NCBI RefSeq assembly: GCF_014695375.1
Contig: NZ_JACJOG010000047.1
Coordinates: 1-53,422 of the forward strand
Direction of reading: 5' to 3'
DNA length: 53,422 bases
Source: Coleofasciculus sp. FACHB-T130
Lineage (GTDB): Bacteria > Cyanobacteriota > Cyanobacteriia > Cyanobacteriales > FACHB-T130
Below the pieces are notes generated by a model, which did not search any database, was not told the DNA's origin, and worked only from the letters and a program-made list of their open reading frames with translations. Position numbers and translations under genes: made by a program. This document shows positions 35,014-43,383 of this stretch, one piece after another (the first letter of the stretch is position 1; each line of letters begins with the position of its first letter).

Positions 35014-35063
35014 TTGCAATAATTCACGGCTCCTATAGCAGTCCTAAATGATTCGTGAAGCCG

Positions 35064-35096
35064 AGATACCCGACTTTTTGGAGAAGTCGGGTATCT
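35064..35096. terminator. 13-bp hairpin AGATACCCGACTT/AAGTCGGGTATCT
   Basis: Perfect 13-bp arms around a 7-base loop, 50 bases after the hemerythrin stop. No strong T-run follows. The same palindrome family recurs at 21758-21787. It may act as a terminator but is probably also a dispersed repeat. Confidence 0.65.
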
Positions 35097-35225
35097 AAAT
35101 CGCTGGCTCACAACATTAATCAAGATTTGTTGGGTTTCACTGTTGCTCAACTACAACTGCAAATATTGGTGTTTTGCGGCGAAGACACTGGAATCAGTAA
35201 TCGAAATAGGATGTAGAAGTGACTC

Positions 35226-35948
35226 ATGGCATCTTTGGGACTGGAAGATAAAGTCGTCTTGGTAACGGGCGGTAGTAGAGGGATAGGAGCCGCTATCATC
35301 AGTCTCTTGGAGGAGCTGGGAGCTAAGGTAGCTTACACCCACCGCAGTGCTACCAATGGTCAGCATGGAGCGATCGCAATCCAAGCTGATGTAACCGACA
35401 AAGCAGCGATGGAAGCAGTAGCAGAACAGGTTGAACAGAAACTAGGGTCAATTTACGGGATTGTGGCGAATGCTGGGATTACCCAAGACAACTTTTTTCC
35501 CAAATTGACAACCGAAGACTGGGATGCCGTAATTAACACTAACTTGAAAGGCGTTTACAACACCTTGATGCCCGTTATCCCCAAAATGTACGAGCGGAAA
35601 GAAGGCTCTGTGGTTTGCATCAGCTCGATTTCGGGTGAACGGGGAAACATCGGTCAAACTAACTATGCCGCAACCAAGGCGGCTGTGATTGGTTTAACCA
35701 AGTCCCTCGCTTTAGAGGCGGCTCGTTATGGGGTACGAGTCAACGCTGTATCACCGGGATTTATTGAGACTGATATGGTTAAGTCGGTGCCAGATAAGGT
35801 GAAAGAGCGCATTGTGTCCGAGATTCCGCTTCGTCGCTTCGGTAAACCGGAGGAAGTTGCTTGGGCAGTTGCATTCCTGCTTTCACCGAGCGCAAGCAGC
35901 TACGTCACTGGCGAAGTTGTGAGAGTCAACGGCGCTCATCACACTTAA
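35226..35948 (+). CDS. phaB: Acetoacetyl-CoA reductase (SDR family)
   Basis: 240 residues, classical short-chain dehydrogenase. The NADP-binding motif is VTGGSRGIGAA, and NAGITQDNFF with the active site SSISGERGNIGQTNYAATKA contains the Ser and Y-x3-K. The G-x-GQTNYAA(T/S)KA context is typical of PhaB, which reduces acetoacetyl-CoA to (R)-3-hydroxybutyryl-CoA. Confusion with FabG is possible, but the proximity of phaA and phaP favours PhaB. Confidence 0.88.
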   Translation: MASLGLEDKVVLVTGGSRGIGAAIISLLEELGAKVAYTHRSATNGQHGAIAIQADVTDKAAMEAVAEQVEQKLGSIYGIVANAGITQDNFFPKLTTEDWDAVINTNLKGVYNTLMPVIPKMYERKEGSVVCISSISGERGNIGQTNYAATKAAVIGLTKSLALEAARYGVRVNAVSPGFIETDMVKSVPDKVKERIVSEIPLRRFGKPEEVAWAVAFLLSPSASSYVTGEVVRVNGAHHT

Positions 35949-36013
35949 GGGCGATAGCGATCGCATTGGGTTGAATGAACATTCAACACTAATAATTAAA
36001 CTTCATTATTTAG

Positions 36014-36886
36014 ATGGGATTGGAGCCAAGCGTGAAAACAGAGGTTGAAGAGCGGCGAATCAATGTGAGCGGTTTAAGCATCCGGTACTTTAAAGCAGGC
36101 GATGATGGTCTACCGTTAGTGCTGCTACATGGAGATAGTGCCAGCGCTCTTGATTGGTCTTGGGTGCTTCCCAACCTGGGAGCTACCTATCACGTCTATG
36201 CGCCGGACTTTCCCGGTTTTGGTGATAGTGCCAAACCATCCCTTGAGTACACGCCAGAGTTTCTTAAGCAGTTCTTGGTAGATTTTCTTGACGCGCTGGG
36301 AATTGAGCGGGCGGTGCTAGTCGGCAACTCCCTAGGCGGTCAAGTTGCGTTACGCTTTGCCCTATCCCGTCCCGAACAAGTCGCAGCTTTGGTGCTGGTA
36401 GATAGTTCCGGGCTTGGTTACGCTGTCACCCCGTTGCTGTCTCAGTTAACTTTACCTGGGTATGGGGATGTAGCGATCGTTGGGTGCCAAACGCCTCCTG
36501 GCGCTAAAATGCGGTCTTGGTTACGGGCGACACTGTTCTTCGCCCACCCCGCGCAGGCTCCCGCGGTGTGGATAGCAGAGCAAGAGCGAATGTCTCAGAT
36601 GCCCGGTTTTCTCCAAGCTACTCTGACCTCGCTGCGCGCCCAACTGAATGTATTTGGACAGCATCAAGTGTTTCTCGACTCTCTAGGAGAGTTACCAATG
36701 CCGACTCTTGTCGTGTGGGGGACGGAGGATTTGGTTCTCCCAAAAGAGCAAGCTCACGACGCGGTTAGCCGCCTAAAGCAAGGACACCTCGCCTTAATCC
36801 CCGATTGCGGTCACTTACCCCATGTCGAACGCCCGGAGATTTTCAGTGCTGAGTTGAGCCAGTTTCTTGCTGGAGTTGGTGCTTAG
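36014..36886 (+). CDS. Alpha/beta hydrolase
   Basis: 290 residues. The nucleophile elbow is VLVGNSLGGQ with Ser106. The oxyanion region is LVLLHGDSASALDWSW. The acid and base are in VVWGTEDLVLP and DCGHLPHVERPE. This belongs to the large MenH/epoxide-hydrolase-like group. It lies 65 bases after phaB on the same strand, so a role in PHA turnover (for example oligomer or thioester hydrolysis) is possible but not shown by sequence. Confidence 0.88.
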   Translation: MGLEPSVKTEVEERRINVSGLSIRYFKAGDDGLPLVLLHGDSASALDWSWVLPNLGATYHVYAPDFPGFGDSAKPSLEYTPEFLKQFLVDFLDALGIERAVLVGNSLGGQVALRFALSRPEQVAALVLVDSSGLGYAVTPLLSQLTLPGYGDVAIVGCQTPPGAKMRSWLRATLFFAHPAQAPAVWIAEQERMSQMPGFLQATLTSLRAQLNVFGQHQVFLDSLGELPMPTLVVWGTEDLVLPKEQAHDAVSRLKQGHLALIPDCGHLPHVERPEIFSAELSQFLAGVGA

Positions 36887-36936
36887 AGAACTGTCAACCC
36901 TGCGGCTGATGTAGGCACGCTTGCTCTGGCTTATTT

Positions 36937-36952
36937 TTTGGGTAGAAGTTGA
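36937..36952 (+). promoter_or_regulatory. TTTGGGTAGAAGTTGA element, copy 1 (upstream of first SDR)
   Basis: Identical 16-mer at 39055-39070 upstream of the paralogous SDR gene. Here it is 108 bases before the ATG. It is either a relic of the duplication or a shared regulatory element. Confidence 0.5.
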
Positions 36953-37044
36953 ACTCGTAGATTTCACTTAAATCAAGCATTTCTAGATTGGCTTCACCAC
37001 CAGAGGTGAAGAATTTTTAATGAGGACTTTAAGGAGTAGCATTG

Positions 37045-38067
37045 ATGCAACTGAAGGCAATCAATCAGCAGGTCGTTGCAGTCGTGGGAGCGAGCAGCGG
37101 CATCGGGCGGGAAACAGCCCTCCAATTTGCCAAGAAAGGGGCAAAGGTGGTCGTTTCTGCTCGCAGTGAGTCAAAGCTAGCGTCCTTGGTGGACGAGATT
37201 AAAAGCTTCGGCGGTGAGGCAACTGCTATCGTCGCCGATGTGACGGTATTCGAGCAGGTCAAAGCGATCGCAGACCGTACTGTAGAGGTGTATGGGCGAC
37301 TCGATACCTGGGTGCATTGCCCCGCGATTGCCGTTTATGCCGCCTTCGATAAGACAAAACCAGAAGAGTTTAAGCGCGTTATTGATGTCGGATTGGTCGG
37401 GCAGGCATACGGTGCGATGGCGGCGATACCCCATCTCAAGCGTGAGGGGCGAGGGGCGCTGATCCATCTCTCTTCCGTCTTGGGCAGGCGCAGTCTCCCG
37501 CTTCAGAGTTCCTACTGCACCGCAAAGCACGGTATGGAGGGATTCATCGAAGCCCTGCGCGTCGAACTGCAACATGAGAAAATCCCCATCAGCGTGACGA
37601 GTGTCAAACCCGCCGCCGTCAACACACCCCTCTACAACAATGCGCTCACCCGGCTAGGTGTGAAGCCAGCCAGCCTACCGCCTTTCTACGAACCCAGCTT
37701 GGTCGCTGACGCGGTTCTCTACGTTGCCGAACATCCCACCCGTGACTTCCTCGTTGGGGATGCGGCTAGAACGCTAGATTTGCTTCAACGGCTTTCGCCT
37801 GGACTGGTAGATGCCATATTGCAGCGTGTTGCCTTTAAACTCCAGCGCACCGACGAGCCAAAGTCAGACGATGCGCCAAACAATCTTTATGAATCTATCC
37901 CAGCCCATGACCGAGTCAAGGGAGATTTTAGCAACTTAGCGATACCGAGCCTTACCGACTGGGTGGATAAAAATCCGGTTCTGAAGTGGGGCGCGATCGC
38001 AAGTGTTGTCGTCCTCGGAGCGATCGCCCTGCGAACCCTGCCAACAGATGTTACTCTCCCTCACTAG
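37045..38067 (+). CDS. SDR-family oxidoreductase with C-terminal membrane helix (first copy)
   Basis: 340 residues. NAD(P)-binding VVGASSGIGRETALQFAKKG and active site SSYCTAKHG (Y-x3-K) give a working SDR core. After residue 250 there is an extension and a final hydrophobic helix, KWGAIASVVVLGAIALRTL, so the enzyme is probably membrane-anchored at its C-terminus. AAGGAG at 37031-37036 precedes ATG 37045. A paralogue lies at 39388 with the same leader. Substrate unknown. The 3' end overlaps a convergent small gene by 17 bases. Confidence 0.88.
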   Translation: MQLKAINQQVVAVVGASSGIGRETALQFAKKGAKVVVSARSESKLASLVDEIKSFGGEATAIVADVTVFEQVKAIADRTVEVYGRLDTWVHCPAIAVYAAFDKTKPEEFKRVIDVGLVGQAYGAMAAIPHLKREGRGALIHLSSVLGRRSLPLQSSYCTAKHGMEGFIEALRVELQHEKIPISVTSVKPAAVNTPLYNNALTRLGVKPASLPPFYEPSLVADAVLYVAEHPTRDFLVGDAARTLDLLQRLSPGLVDAILQRVAFKLQRTDEPKSDDAPNNLYESIPAHDRVKGDFSNLAIPSLTDWVDKNPVLKWGAIASVVVLGAIALRTLPTDVTLPH

Positions 38068-38278
38068 CTGCTGTTGAGCGTTCGGCATCTTCAGTCTCTT
38101 CCTGATAGTCCTTTGCTTCTGCTTCTTCCGACAGCGGCGAAATAATTAGCGGGTTGCTTGCCGAATCGCCTAGATTAACATAGGCATCGGGAGCTGGCAT
38201 CGATGGTGTATCTGGTGTATCAATGTTTCCAGTGATTTCTAGGTCTATTGGTCTGGTGTCGGGATCTGGGGTTGCCAT
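38051..38278 (-). CDS. Small acidic protein
   Basis: 75 residues starting MATPDPDTRPIDLEITGNID, strongly acidic and proline-rich with a glutamate-rich end. No hydrophobic core, so it is probably disordered. It shares the GCAGTTTATG-type start context with the acidic protein gene at 19382. It precedes no known operon partner except the DUF6335 gene upstream on the same strand. Function unknown; a stress role is inferred from composition. Confidence 0.65.
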   Translation of the reverse strand: MATPDPDTRPIDLEITGNIDTPDTPSMPAPDAYVNLGDSASNPLIISPLSEEAEAKDYQEETEDAERSTAASEGE

Positions 38279-38389
38279 AAACTGCTCTTAGTAGGATTAA
38301 TCTAGATTGATAATTTTTTTCTGGGAGTTCCCTGATTGCAAGGGTTTACTGGAATCTCACTGAAAATGCGATCGCGCTCCACACAATAC

Positions 38390-38878
38390 TCAATGCTCCG
38401 GATAATCTTCCGCAGACATGGGGTCTAACTCCCATCGACCAGCGTCCCGTGACTCCAAAATCTCATTTGTCTGAAGAGATACGCCGTCGTCATAATCAAG
38501 CCCAACAGCAACTCCGAGTTCGTCAACAACATTCTGATCGGGAGTAGCAACAGTTCCCCCTACTGCTTCGTCACCAACCGCTTCCGCCTGATCCCAACGA
38601 GCATCAATATCACCGCCGGTTAGTTCTGGGCCAGCCGATGTGTACTGCTCCATGCGATCGCGCATGGTTCGCCCACCAATTTCTAGTCCTGGCTCTTGGG
38701 CAACACCCGTTCCCAAGGATTCAGTAATTGCCTGGGGTAAATCTGAAATAATTGGTTCGCCAGTATCTTCTACGGGGATATCTGAAACTAGGTCAGTATC
38801 TTCAATGGGTATATCTGAAAGATTTCCTTGTTTGCGTGTATTGCCTTCGTTGTCTGCTTTCCTAGTTTTATCAGCCAT
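38390..38878 (-). CDS. DUF6335 family protein
   Basis: 162 residues. The C-terminal half is the conserved part: YTSAGPELTGGDIDARWDQA, EAVGDEAVGGTVATPDQNVV, DELGVAVGLDYDDG and GRWELDPMSAEDYPEH. This pattern is a cyanobacterial family of unknown function. The N-terminal half repeats a DIP(I/V)EDT motif three times in low-complexity acidic sequence. Probably soluble. It lies between the two SDR paralogues but on the opposite strand. Confidence 0.82.
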   Translation of the reverse strand: MADKTRKADNEGNTRKQGNLSDIPIEDTDLVSDIPVEDTGEPIISDLPQAITESLGTGVAQEPGLEIGGRTMRDRMEQYTSAGPELTGGDIDARWDQAEAVGDEAVGGTVATPDQNVVDELGVAVGLDYDDGVSLQTNEILESRDAGRWELDPMSAEDYPEH

Positions 38879-39387
38879 AATGCTTTATGTGAATCCTGCG
38901 AATACCTATAAATGCAACATATCTAAAGATGAGACTAGCAAAATCCACAAATAGGATGAAAATTTATTGTTCCTGCAAATAAAAAACTTTATTCATCGTG
39001 AATTTAAAGCTCTATGTATCTACGGGCACTTCGTAGCTTAATGCTAAACTATGCTTTGGGTAGAAGTTGAGTGAAGGCATAGTAATTATTCTGCTTAGAA
39101 GCACATAAATTTGTCTGAATAGTTATCAGTAGATTGAGCAAGCGATCGCGGCTTCCAATATGCCCCTTTTAACTGATGAGGAATCAGGCAAGATCCTAAT
39201 TTTTGATTTTTACAATATCCAGAGCGCTTTTAACTCTGCTTAAGTACAATGTTTGTTTCGCTATTGCTTAGTATGATGTAATTATTGAAAAGTTGATTTT
39301 GTAGATTCCAATTAGACCAAACGTTCTAGAAAAACTTTACCTTTAGAGGTGAATTTTTTGGCATAAAAACTTTAAGGAGTAGCATTA
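38879..39387. promoter_or_regulatory. Leader region of the second SDR gene
   Basis: About 510 AT-rich bases containing the 16-mer TTTGGGTAGAAGTTGA (39055-39070), a HIP1-like site near 39142, and the duplicated segment AACTTTAAGGAGTAGCATTA before the ATG. No gene is seen. Confidence 0.5.
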
Positions 39388-40398
39388 ATGCAACTAAAAC
39401 CAATCAATCAGCAGGTTGTTGCCGTCGTTGGGGCGAGCAGCGGCATCGGGCGCGAGACAGCCCTTCAGTTCGCCAAGAAAGGGGCAAAGTTAGTTGTCTC
39501 AGCTCGTAGTGAGTCGAAGCTAGCATCCTTGATGGACGAGATTCGTAGCCTTGGTGGTGAAGCAACGGCTGTGGTAGCTGATGTGTCAGAATTCGAGCAG
39601 GTGAAGGCGATCGCAGATCGTACCGTAGAGGTATACGGGCGGCTCGATACCTGGGTACACCTCCCTGCCGTGGGCATCTTTGCCACATTCGACAACACCA
39701 CACCAGAAGAGTTTAAGCGCGTTATTGATGTTAGCTTGATGGGGCAGGTATACGGTGCAATGGCGGCGCTACCCCATCTCAAGCGAGAGGGACGGGGGGC
39801 GCTAATCCACATTTCTTCAATGGAGGGCGTGCGAAGTCTCCCTTATCAAAGTGCATACTCCGCAGCCAAGCATGGGATTGAGGGATTCCTCGAAGCAATG
39901 CGCGTCGAGCTACAACATGAGGGCATCCCCATCAGCGTGACGAGTGTAAAACCAGCGGTCATCAATACACCCTTCTGGAACAATGGTCTCACCAAGCTAG
40001 GCGTGAAGCCGTCAGGGATACCGCCCTACTATGACCCCAGGCTGGTCGCTGACGCGATCCTCTACGTCGCTGAACATCCAACTCGTGACTTCTTGGTTGG
40101 GGATGCTGCTAGAGCGCTAGATGCGCTACAGCGGCTATCGCCGGAACTGGTGGATTCTTTGTTGCTGCTCGTTGGCTTCCAAGCTCAACGCACCAACGAG
40201 CCGAAGTCCCCTGATGATCGGAACAACCTTTATGAGCCTGTTCCCGGCGATACTAGAGTTGATGGAGATTTTAGCAATCTGGTGATACCGAGCGTTTCTG
40301 ACTGGTTGGCTAAAAATCCTGCTCTCCAGTTGGGCGCGATCGCTAGTACCGTTGCCTTAGCTTTGCTCGCGACACAAGTTTTCAAAAACGAAGAGTGA
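39388..40398 (+). CDS. SDR-family oxidoreductase with C-terminal membrane helix (second copy)
   Basis: 336 residues, paralogue of the SDR at 37045 through the whole length. It has VVGASSGIGRETALQFAKKG, active site SAYSAAKHGIEGF (Y-x3-K) and a terminal hydrophobic helix QLGAIASTVALALLATQVF. AAGGAG (39374-39379) and the following spacer are the same as in copy 1, so the duplication included the ribosome-binding region. The two differ mainly near the substrate side (SSVLGRRSL against SSMEGVRSL), so they may have different substrates. Confidence 0.88.
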   Translation: MQLKPINQQVVAVVGASSGIGRETALQFAKKGAKLVVSARSESKLASLMDEIRSLGGEATAVVADVSEFEQVKAIADRTVEVYGRLDTWVHLPAVGIFATFDNTTPEEFKRVIDVSLMGQVYGAMAALPHLKREGRGALIHISSMEGVRSLPYQSAYSAAKHGIEGFLEAMRVELQHEGIPISVTSVKPAVINTPFWNNGLTKLGVKPSGIPPYYDPRLVADAILYVAEHPTRDFLVGDAARALDALQRLSPELVDSLLLLVGFQAQRTNEPKSPDDRNNLYEPVPGDTRVDGDFSNLVIPSVSDWLAKNPALQLGAIASTVALALLATQVFKNEE

Positions 40399-40433
40399 AT
40401 TGAGTACTGTGTCGATCGTGTTTTAAATATCTG

Positions 40434-40460
40434 TAAGGGCATGAAACTACCATGCCCCTA
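40434..40460. repeat. Dispersed palindrome TAAGGGCATG/CATGCCCCTA
   Basis: Ten-bp arms with one mismatch and a 7-base loop, about 35 bases past the SDR stop and before the convergent cupB stop. Related to the copy at 28702-28725. Confidence 0.65.
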
Positions 40461-40494
40461 CTTCTCAAATCAACATTAACCAGTAATCGACTCT

Positions 40495-41625
40495 TTAACC
40501 ATTCACGTCATTTAAGCGCGAGGTGATAAACCGATCCATCCATTTCGCTAAATAAGCTTGATTCGCTGCTTGCTCAGAGGGATCGGTGGTGTCAATGGGG
40601 TGGGGTGCCAGTCCCAAAATTGCGGCAGTCGTCACGCAAAACATCGACTTTTGGAAACTGATGCAAATTTGCACCCGCAAATCATCTTCTCCCCGAAGGC
40701 TGCGACGGTATAACTCGTATAAATATTCGGGTATAAAATGACGCATATCTTGCATCAGTTGCGTCGGTGGAATTCCAGCACCGCCAACCGGCAGTGGATC
40801 GGCATAGAGAGCGCCGTATTCAAATCTACTTTGATCGGGAGAAATTTGCTGAGCCTGGGCATTATAGGAAACCGTTCCTAAGAAAGGCGTCCCTCTAAAG
40901 AAAATCGTTTCCACATAGGGCACAGCGACATCAGGTAAAAAGGTTAACCCGGCTGATTTGGGAATGATGTCATAAACCTTGTCTTGAATTTTTACTGAGT
41001 AAGTAATTGGCGAAGCCGCCGCTGCGACCAAACCCGCCAGGATATGTTCTACCACATCAGGGATTGATTTGATTTCTCCTCGGTCATAGCGGTCAGATAA
41101 GGTGAGAAACATTTCGCTCATCACCTCCCAGAATTGACCGAGAGCGCTGTAATAAACTTGCTGACGGACTTGTTCGAGCAAAAACTCTGGAAACAGTTTG
41201 TCCAGACCTCTAATGGGCAAGTTTGTTTTAATTTTGGCTTCGATTGCAGTTCTCGCGTGCTGGTAAAACTCCGGTGAATCTAAGTAAGCATCCATACTAC
41301 CGCCACCGTGCCATAGCATCACCTTCATCACGTACTCGGCGTACTCATAATTAATCCGGTCGTGCCACCAATGGCGCAGCAACTTCTTAAAAGTAATCTC
41401 GCCATTGAAGTATTTAAAGAAGGGAAACAGCACTAAGAATTGATGGTCGGCAATGTAGAGGAGATTTTTATAATAAGCATCCAGGACGATTCCATAGCTT
41501 TTGAGAATGCCGACAACTTCTAATACATTCTCTGGCGTATCCTCAAGTAAAGCTTTTCCAGATTGCAGCCGGTTAATATACGCGGCTAGAGGGTGATTTG
41601 AAAATTTTAAAGCGGTGCTTGGCAT
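40495..41625 (-). CDS. cupB: CO2 hydration protein CupB/ChpX (NDH-1MS')
   Basis: 376 residues. The family, unique to cyanobacteria, is recognised from FPFFKYFNGEITFKKLLRHW, HDRINYEYAEYVMKVMLWHG, and VETIFFRGTPFLGTVSYN. CupA and CupB couple the NDH-1 complex to hydration of CO2 into bicarbonate on the cytoplasmic face of the thylakoid. The length and the partnership with an NdhD/NdhF pair next to the ccm operon fit the constitutive CupB (ChpX) rather than the inducible CupA. It is last in the minus-strand operon ndhF4-ndhD4-cupB, with a 156-base gap carrying short palindromes. Confidence 0.9.
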   Translation of the reverse strand: MPSTALKFSNHPLAAYINRLQSGKALLEDTPENVLEVVGILKSYGIVLDAYYKNLLYIADHQFLVLFPFFKYFNGEITFKKLLRHWWHDRINYEYAEYVMKVMLWHGGGSMDAYLDSPEFYQHARTAIEAKIKTNLPIRGLDKLFPEFLLEQVRQQVYYSALGQFWEVMSEMFLTLSDRYDRGEIKSIPDVVEHILAGLVAAAASPITYSVKIQDKVYDIIPKSAGLTFLPDVAVPYVETIFFRGTPFLGTVSYNAQAQQISPDQSRFEYGALYADPLPVGGAGIPPTQLMQDMRHFIPEYLYELYRRSLRGEDDLRVQICISFQKSMFCVTTAAILGLAPHPIDTTDPSEQAANQAYLAKWMDRFITSRLNDVNG

Positions 41626-41781
41626 GAGACTTATTCGTAATCGTAAAATGTGTATGAAAAAATTAAAAGAGGAAATATTTTCAGAACTGCCTGCTGATTG
41701 ACTCCCCCGACTCCTTCCCTAAGAGGGGAGAGGAGTCATTTTCCCGCTTCCCTGGTCGGGAAGAAAGTTGGGGTATTAGGT

Positions 41782-43293
41782 CTATTCGGTTTTGATATCC
41801 ACCGATTTAGCAATCGGAGAAACTTCCGCGACCATACTCGATCGGTTGAGCATGGCTGTCATCGTGGATTCACTCCAACGCACCATCCAGTTAGGCTGTA
41901 TTCCCAGGATGACAATCAGAACTGCTAAAAGCATCGCCGGGTAGCGATCGCTCCACTGGACGGGTGGCAAATTCATAGCTTTTTCAGACAGGCGTCCGAA
42001 AAAGGCGCGGTTAACCAAAAGCAAAAAGTATACGGCGGTTAAACCTGTTCCCACCAGACACAGGAGGGTTTGAACCGGAAACACGGGGAAACTGCCCCGG
42101 AATACCAAAAATTCTGAAATAAAACCTACCATGCCGGGAATCCCGGAACTTGCCATGACCCCGACTATCATCAAGCTACCAATTAGGGGCAAGCCGCGCT
42201 CTGGATTGAGCAAACCCTTGAGAGTTTCTATATCGCGGGTGCCTGTCTTGTTGTAAACGACACCTACCACCAGAAACAGGAGCGATGAAATTAAGCCGTG
42301 GGCAATCATTTGGAAGACGGCTCCCATCAGGCTTAGGGGGGTGGCGGCGGCGGCGGCTAATAGGATGTAACTCATGTGAGCAATGGAGCTATAAGCCACC
42401 ATTTTTTTCATATCTTTTTGAGCGATCGCATTGAATGCACCATACAACGCGCTCACGACCGCCCAAGTCGCCAACCAAGGTGCCACAACCGCCCACGCTT
42501 CGGGAAACAAACCCAATCCAAACCGCAGTAACCCATAGGTTCCTAACTTCAACAACACACCAGCCAACAGGACGGAAACGGGCGTTGAGGCTTCTACGTG
42601 AGCATCCGGCAACCAGGTGTGGAAGGGAACTAAAGGAATTTTGATGCCAAAGCCTACCAAAATTCCTGCCAACAACAGAAATTGTGTCCCTAATGGTAGG
42701 GACAGGGCATACAATTTTTCAAATTCAAACGTCGAGGCACCACTGAGTAGCACTAACCCAAAGAAAGATGCCAAAATTAGAATTCCAGAGACTGCCGTAT
42801 AAATAAGAAACTTTGTGGCTGCGTAGCCTCGCCGTTGTCCTCCCCAGATAGCAATCAACAGATATAGCGGAATCAGTTCTACCTCATAAAAGAGGAAAAA
42901 CAACAGCAAATCCTGCGCTAAAAAGGCACCAGAGACAGCCCCATTCAACAATAAAATTAGAGCGTAATAGAACCGAGGTCTCTGAATAGAGTCATTCGTG
43001 CTGTAAAGCGCTATTCCTGTTAAAAGACTATTTAAAACGAGCAAAGGCAAAGACAAGCCATCCACACCGAGATGGTAGGTCAATCCTAAGGTGTCAATCC
43101 AAGGGATAAACTCAGAAAACTGTAACAGTCCCTCTGTATATTGAAACTGGCTCACTAGGAAAATAGACCAGATAAAGACACCACTAATAACAGCCAGAGC
43201 CACTTTCCGGGGGACTTGCGGGTTCATGGTTCCGGGCAGAAACCCGATTATCGCAGCACCTATTACCGGCAACCAAATCAAAGCACTGAGCAT
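41782..43293 (-). CDS. ndhD4: NAD(P)H-quinone oxidoreductase subunit NdhD4
   Basis: 503 residues from ATG 43293 (MLSALIWLPVIGAAIIGFLP). A longer frame begins at 43377 but its extra residues come from TTACCAATTACC-type repeat DNA. It is a 14-helix antiporter-like subunit with the family signature YEVELIPLYLLIAIWGGQRR, PFHTWLPDAHVEA and KKMVAYSSIAHM. It pumps protons in the CO2-uptake form of NDH-1. Assignment to the D4 type rests on linkage to cupB and the ccm operon. Confidence 0.92.
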   Translation of the reverse strand: MLSALIWLPVIGAAIIGFLPGTMNPQVPRKVALAVISGVFIWSIFLVSQFQYTEGLLQFSEFIPWIDTLGLTYHLGVDGLSLPLLVLNSLLTGIALYSTNDSIQRPRFYYALILLLNGAVSGAFLAQDLLLFFLFYEVELIPLYLLIAIWGGQRRGYAATKFLIYTAVSGILILASFFGLVLLSGASTFEFEKLYALSLPLGTQFLLLAGILVGFGIKIPLVPFHTWLPDAHVEASTPVSVLLAGVLLKLGTYGLLRFGLGLFPEAWAVVAPWLATWAVVSALYGAFNAIAQKDMKKMVAYSSIAHMSYILLAAAAATPLSLMGAVFQMIAHGLISSLLFLVVGVVYNKTGTRDIETLKGLLNPERGLPLIGSLMIVGVMASSGIPGMVGFISEFLVFRGSFPVFPVQTLLCLVGTGLTAVYFLLLVNRAFFGRLSEKAMNLPPVQWSDRYPAMLLAVLIVILGIQPNWMVRWSESTMTAMLNRSSMVAEVSPIAKSVDIKTE

Positions 43294-43383
43294 ACTAGGG
43301 AACGGGTAATTTTTAATGGGTAGTTGGTAGTTGGTCGTAAGGGTAAGAGGGAATGGATTGGGGATTCCATTACCCATTCTTTC

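Noticed and set aside
43294-43377. N-terminal extension of NdhD4
   Set aside because: Encoded by repeat DNA; the family starts with the hydrophobic MLSALIWLP segment.
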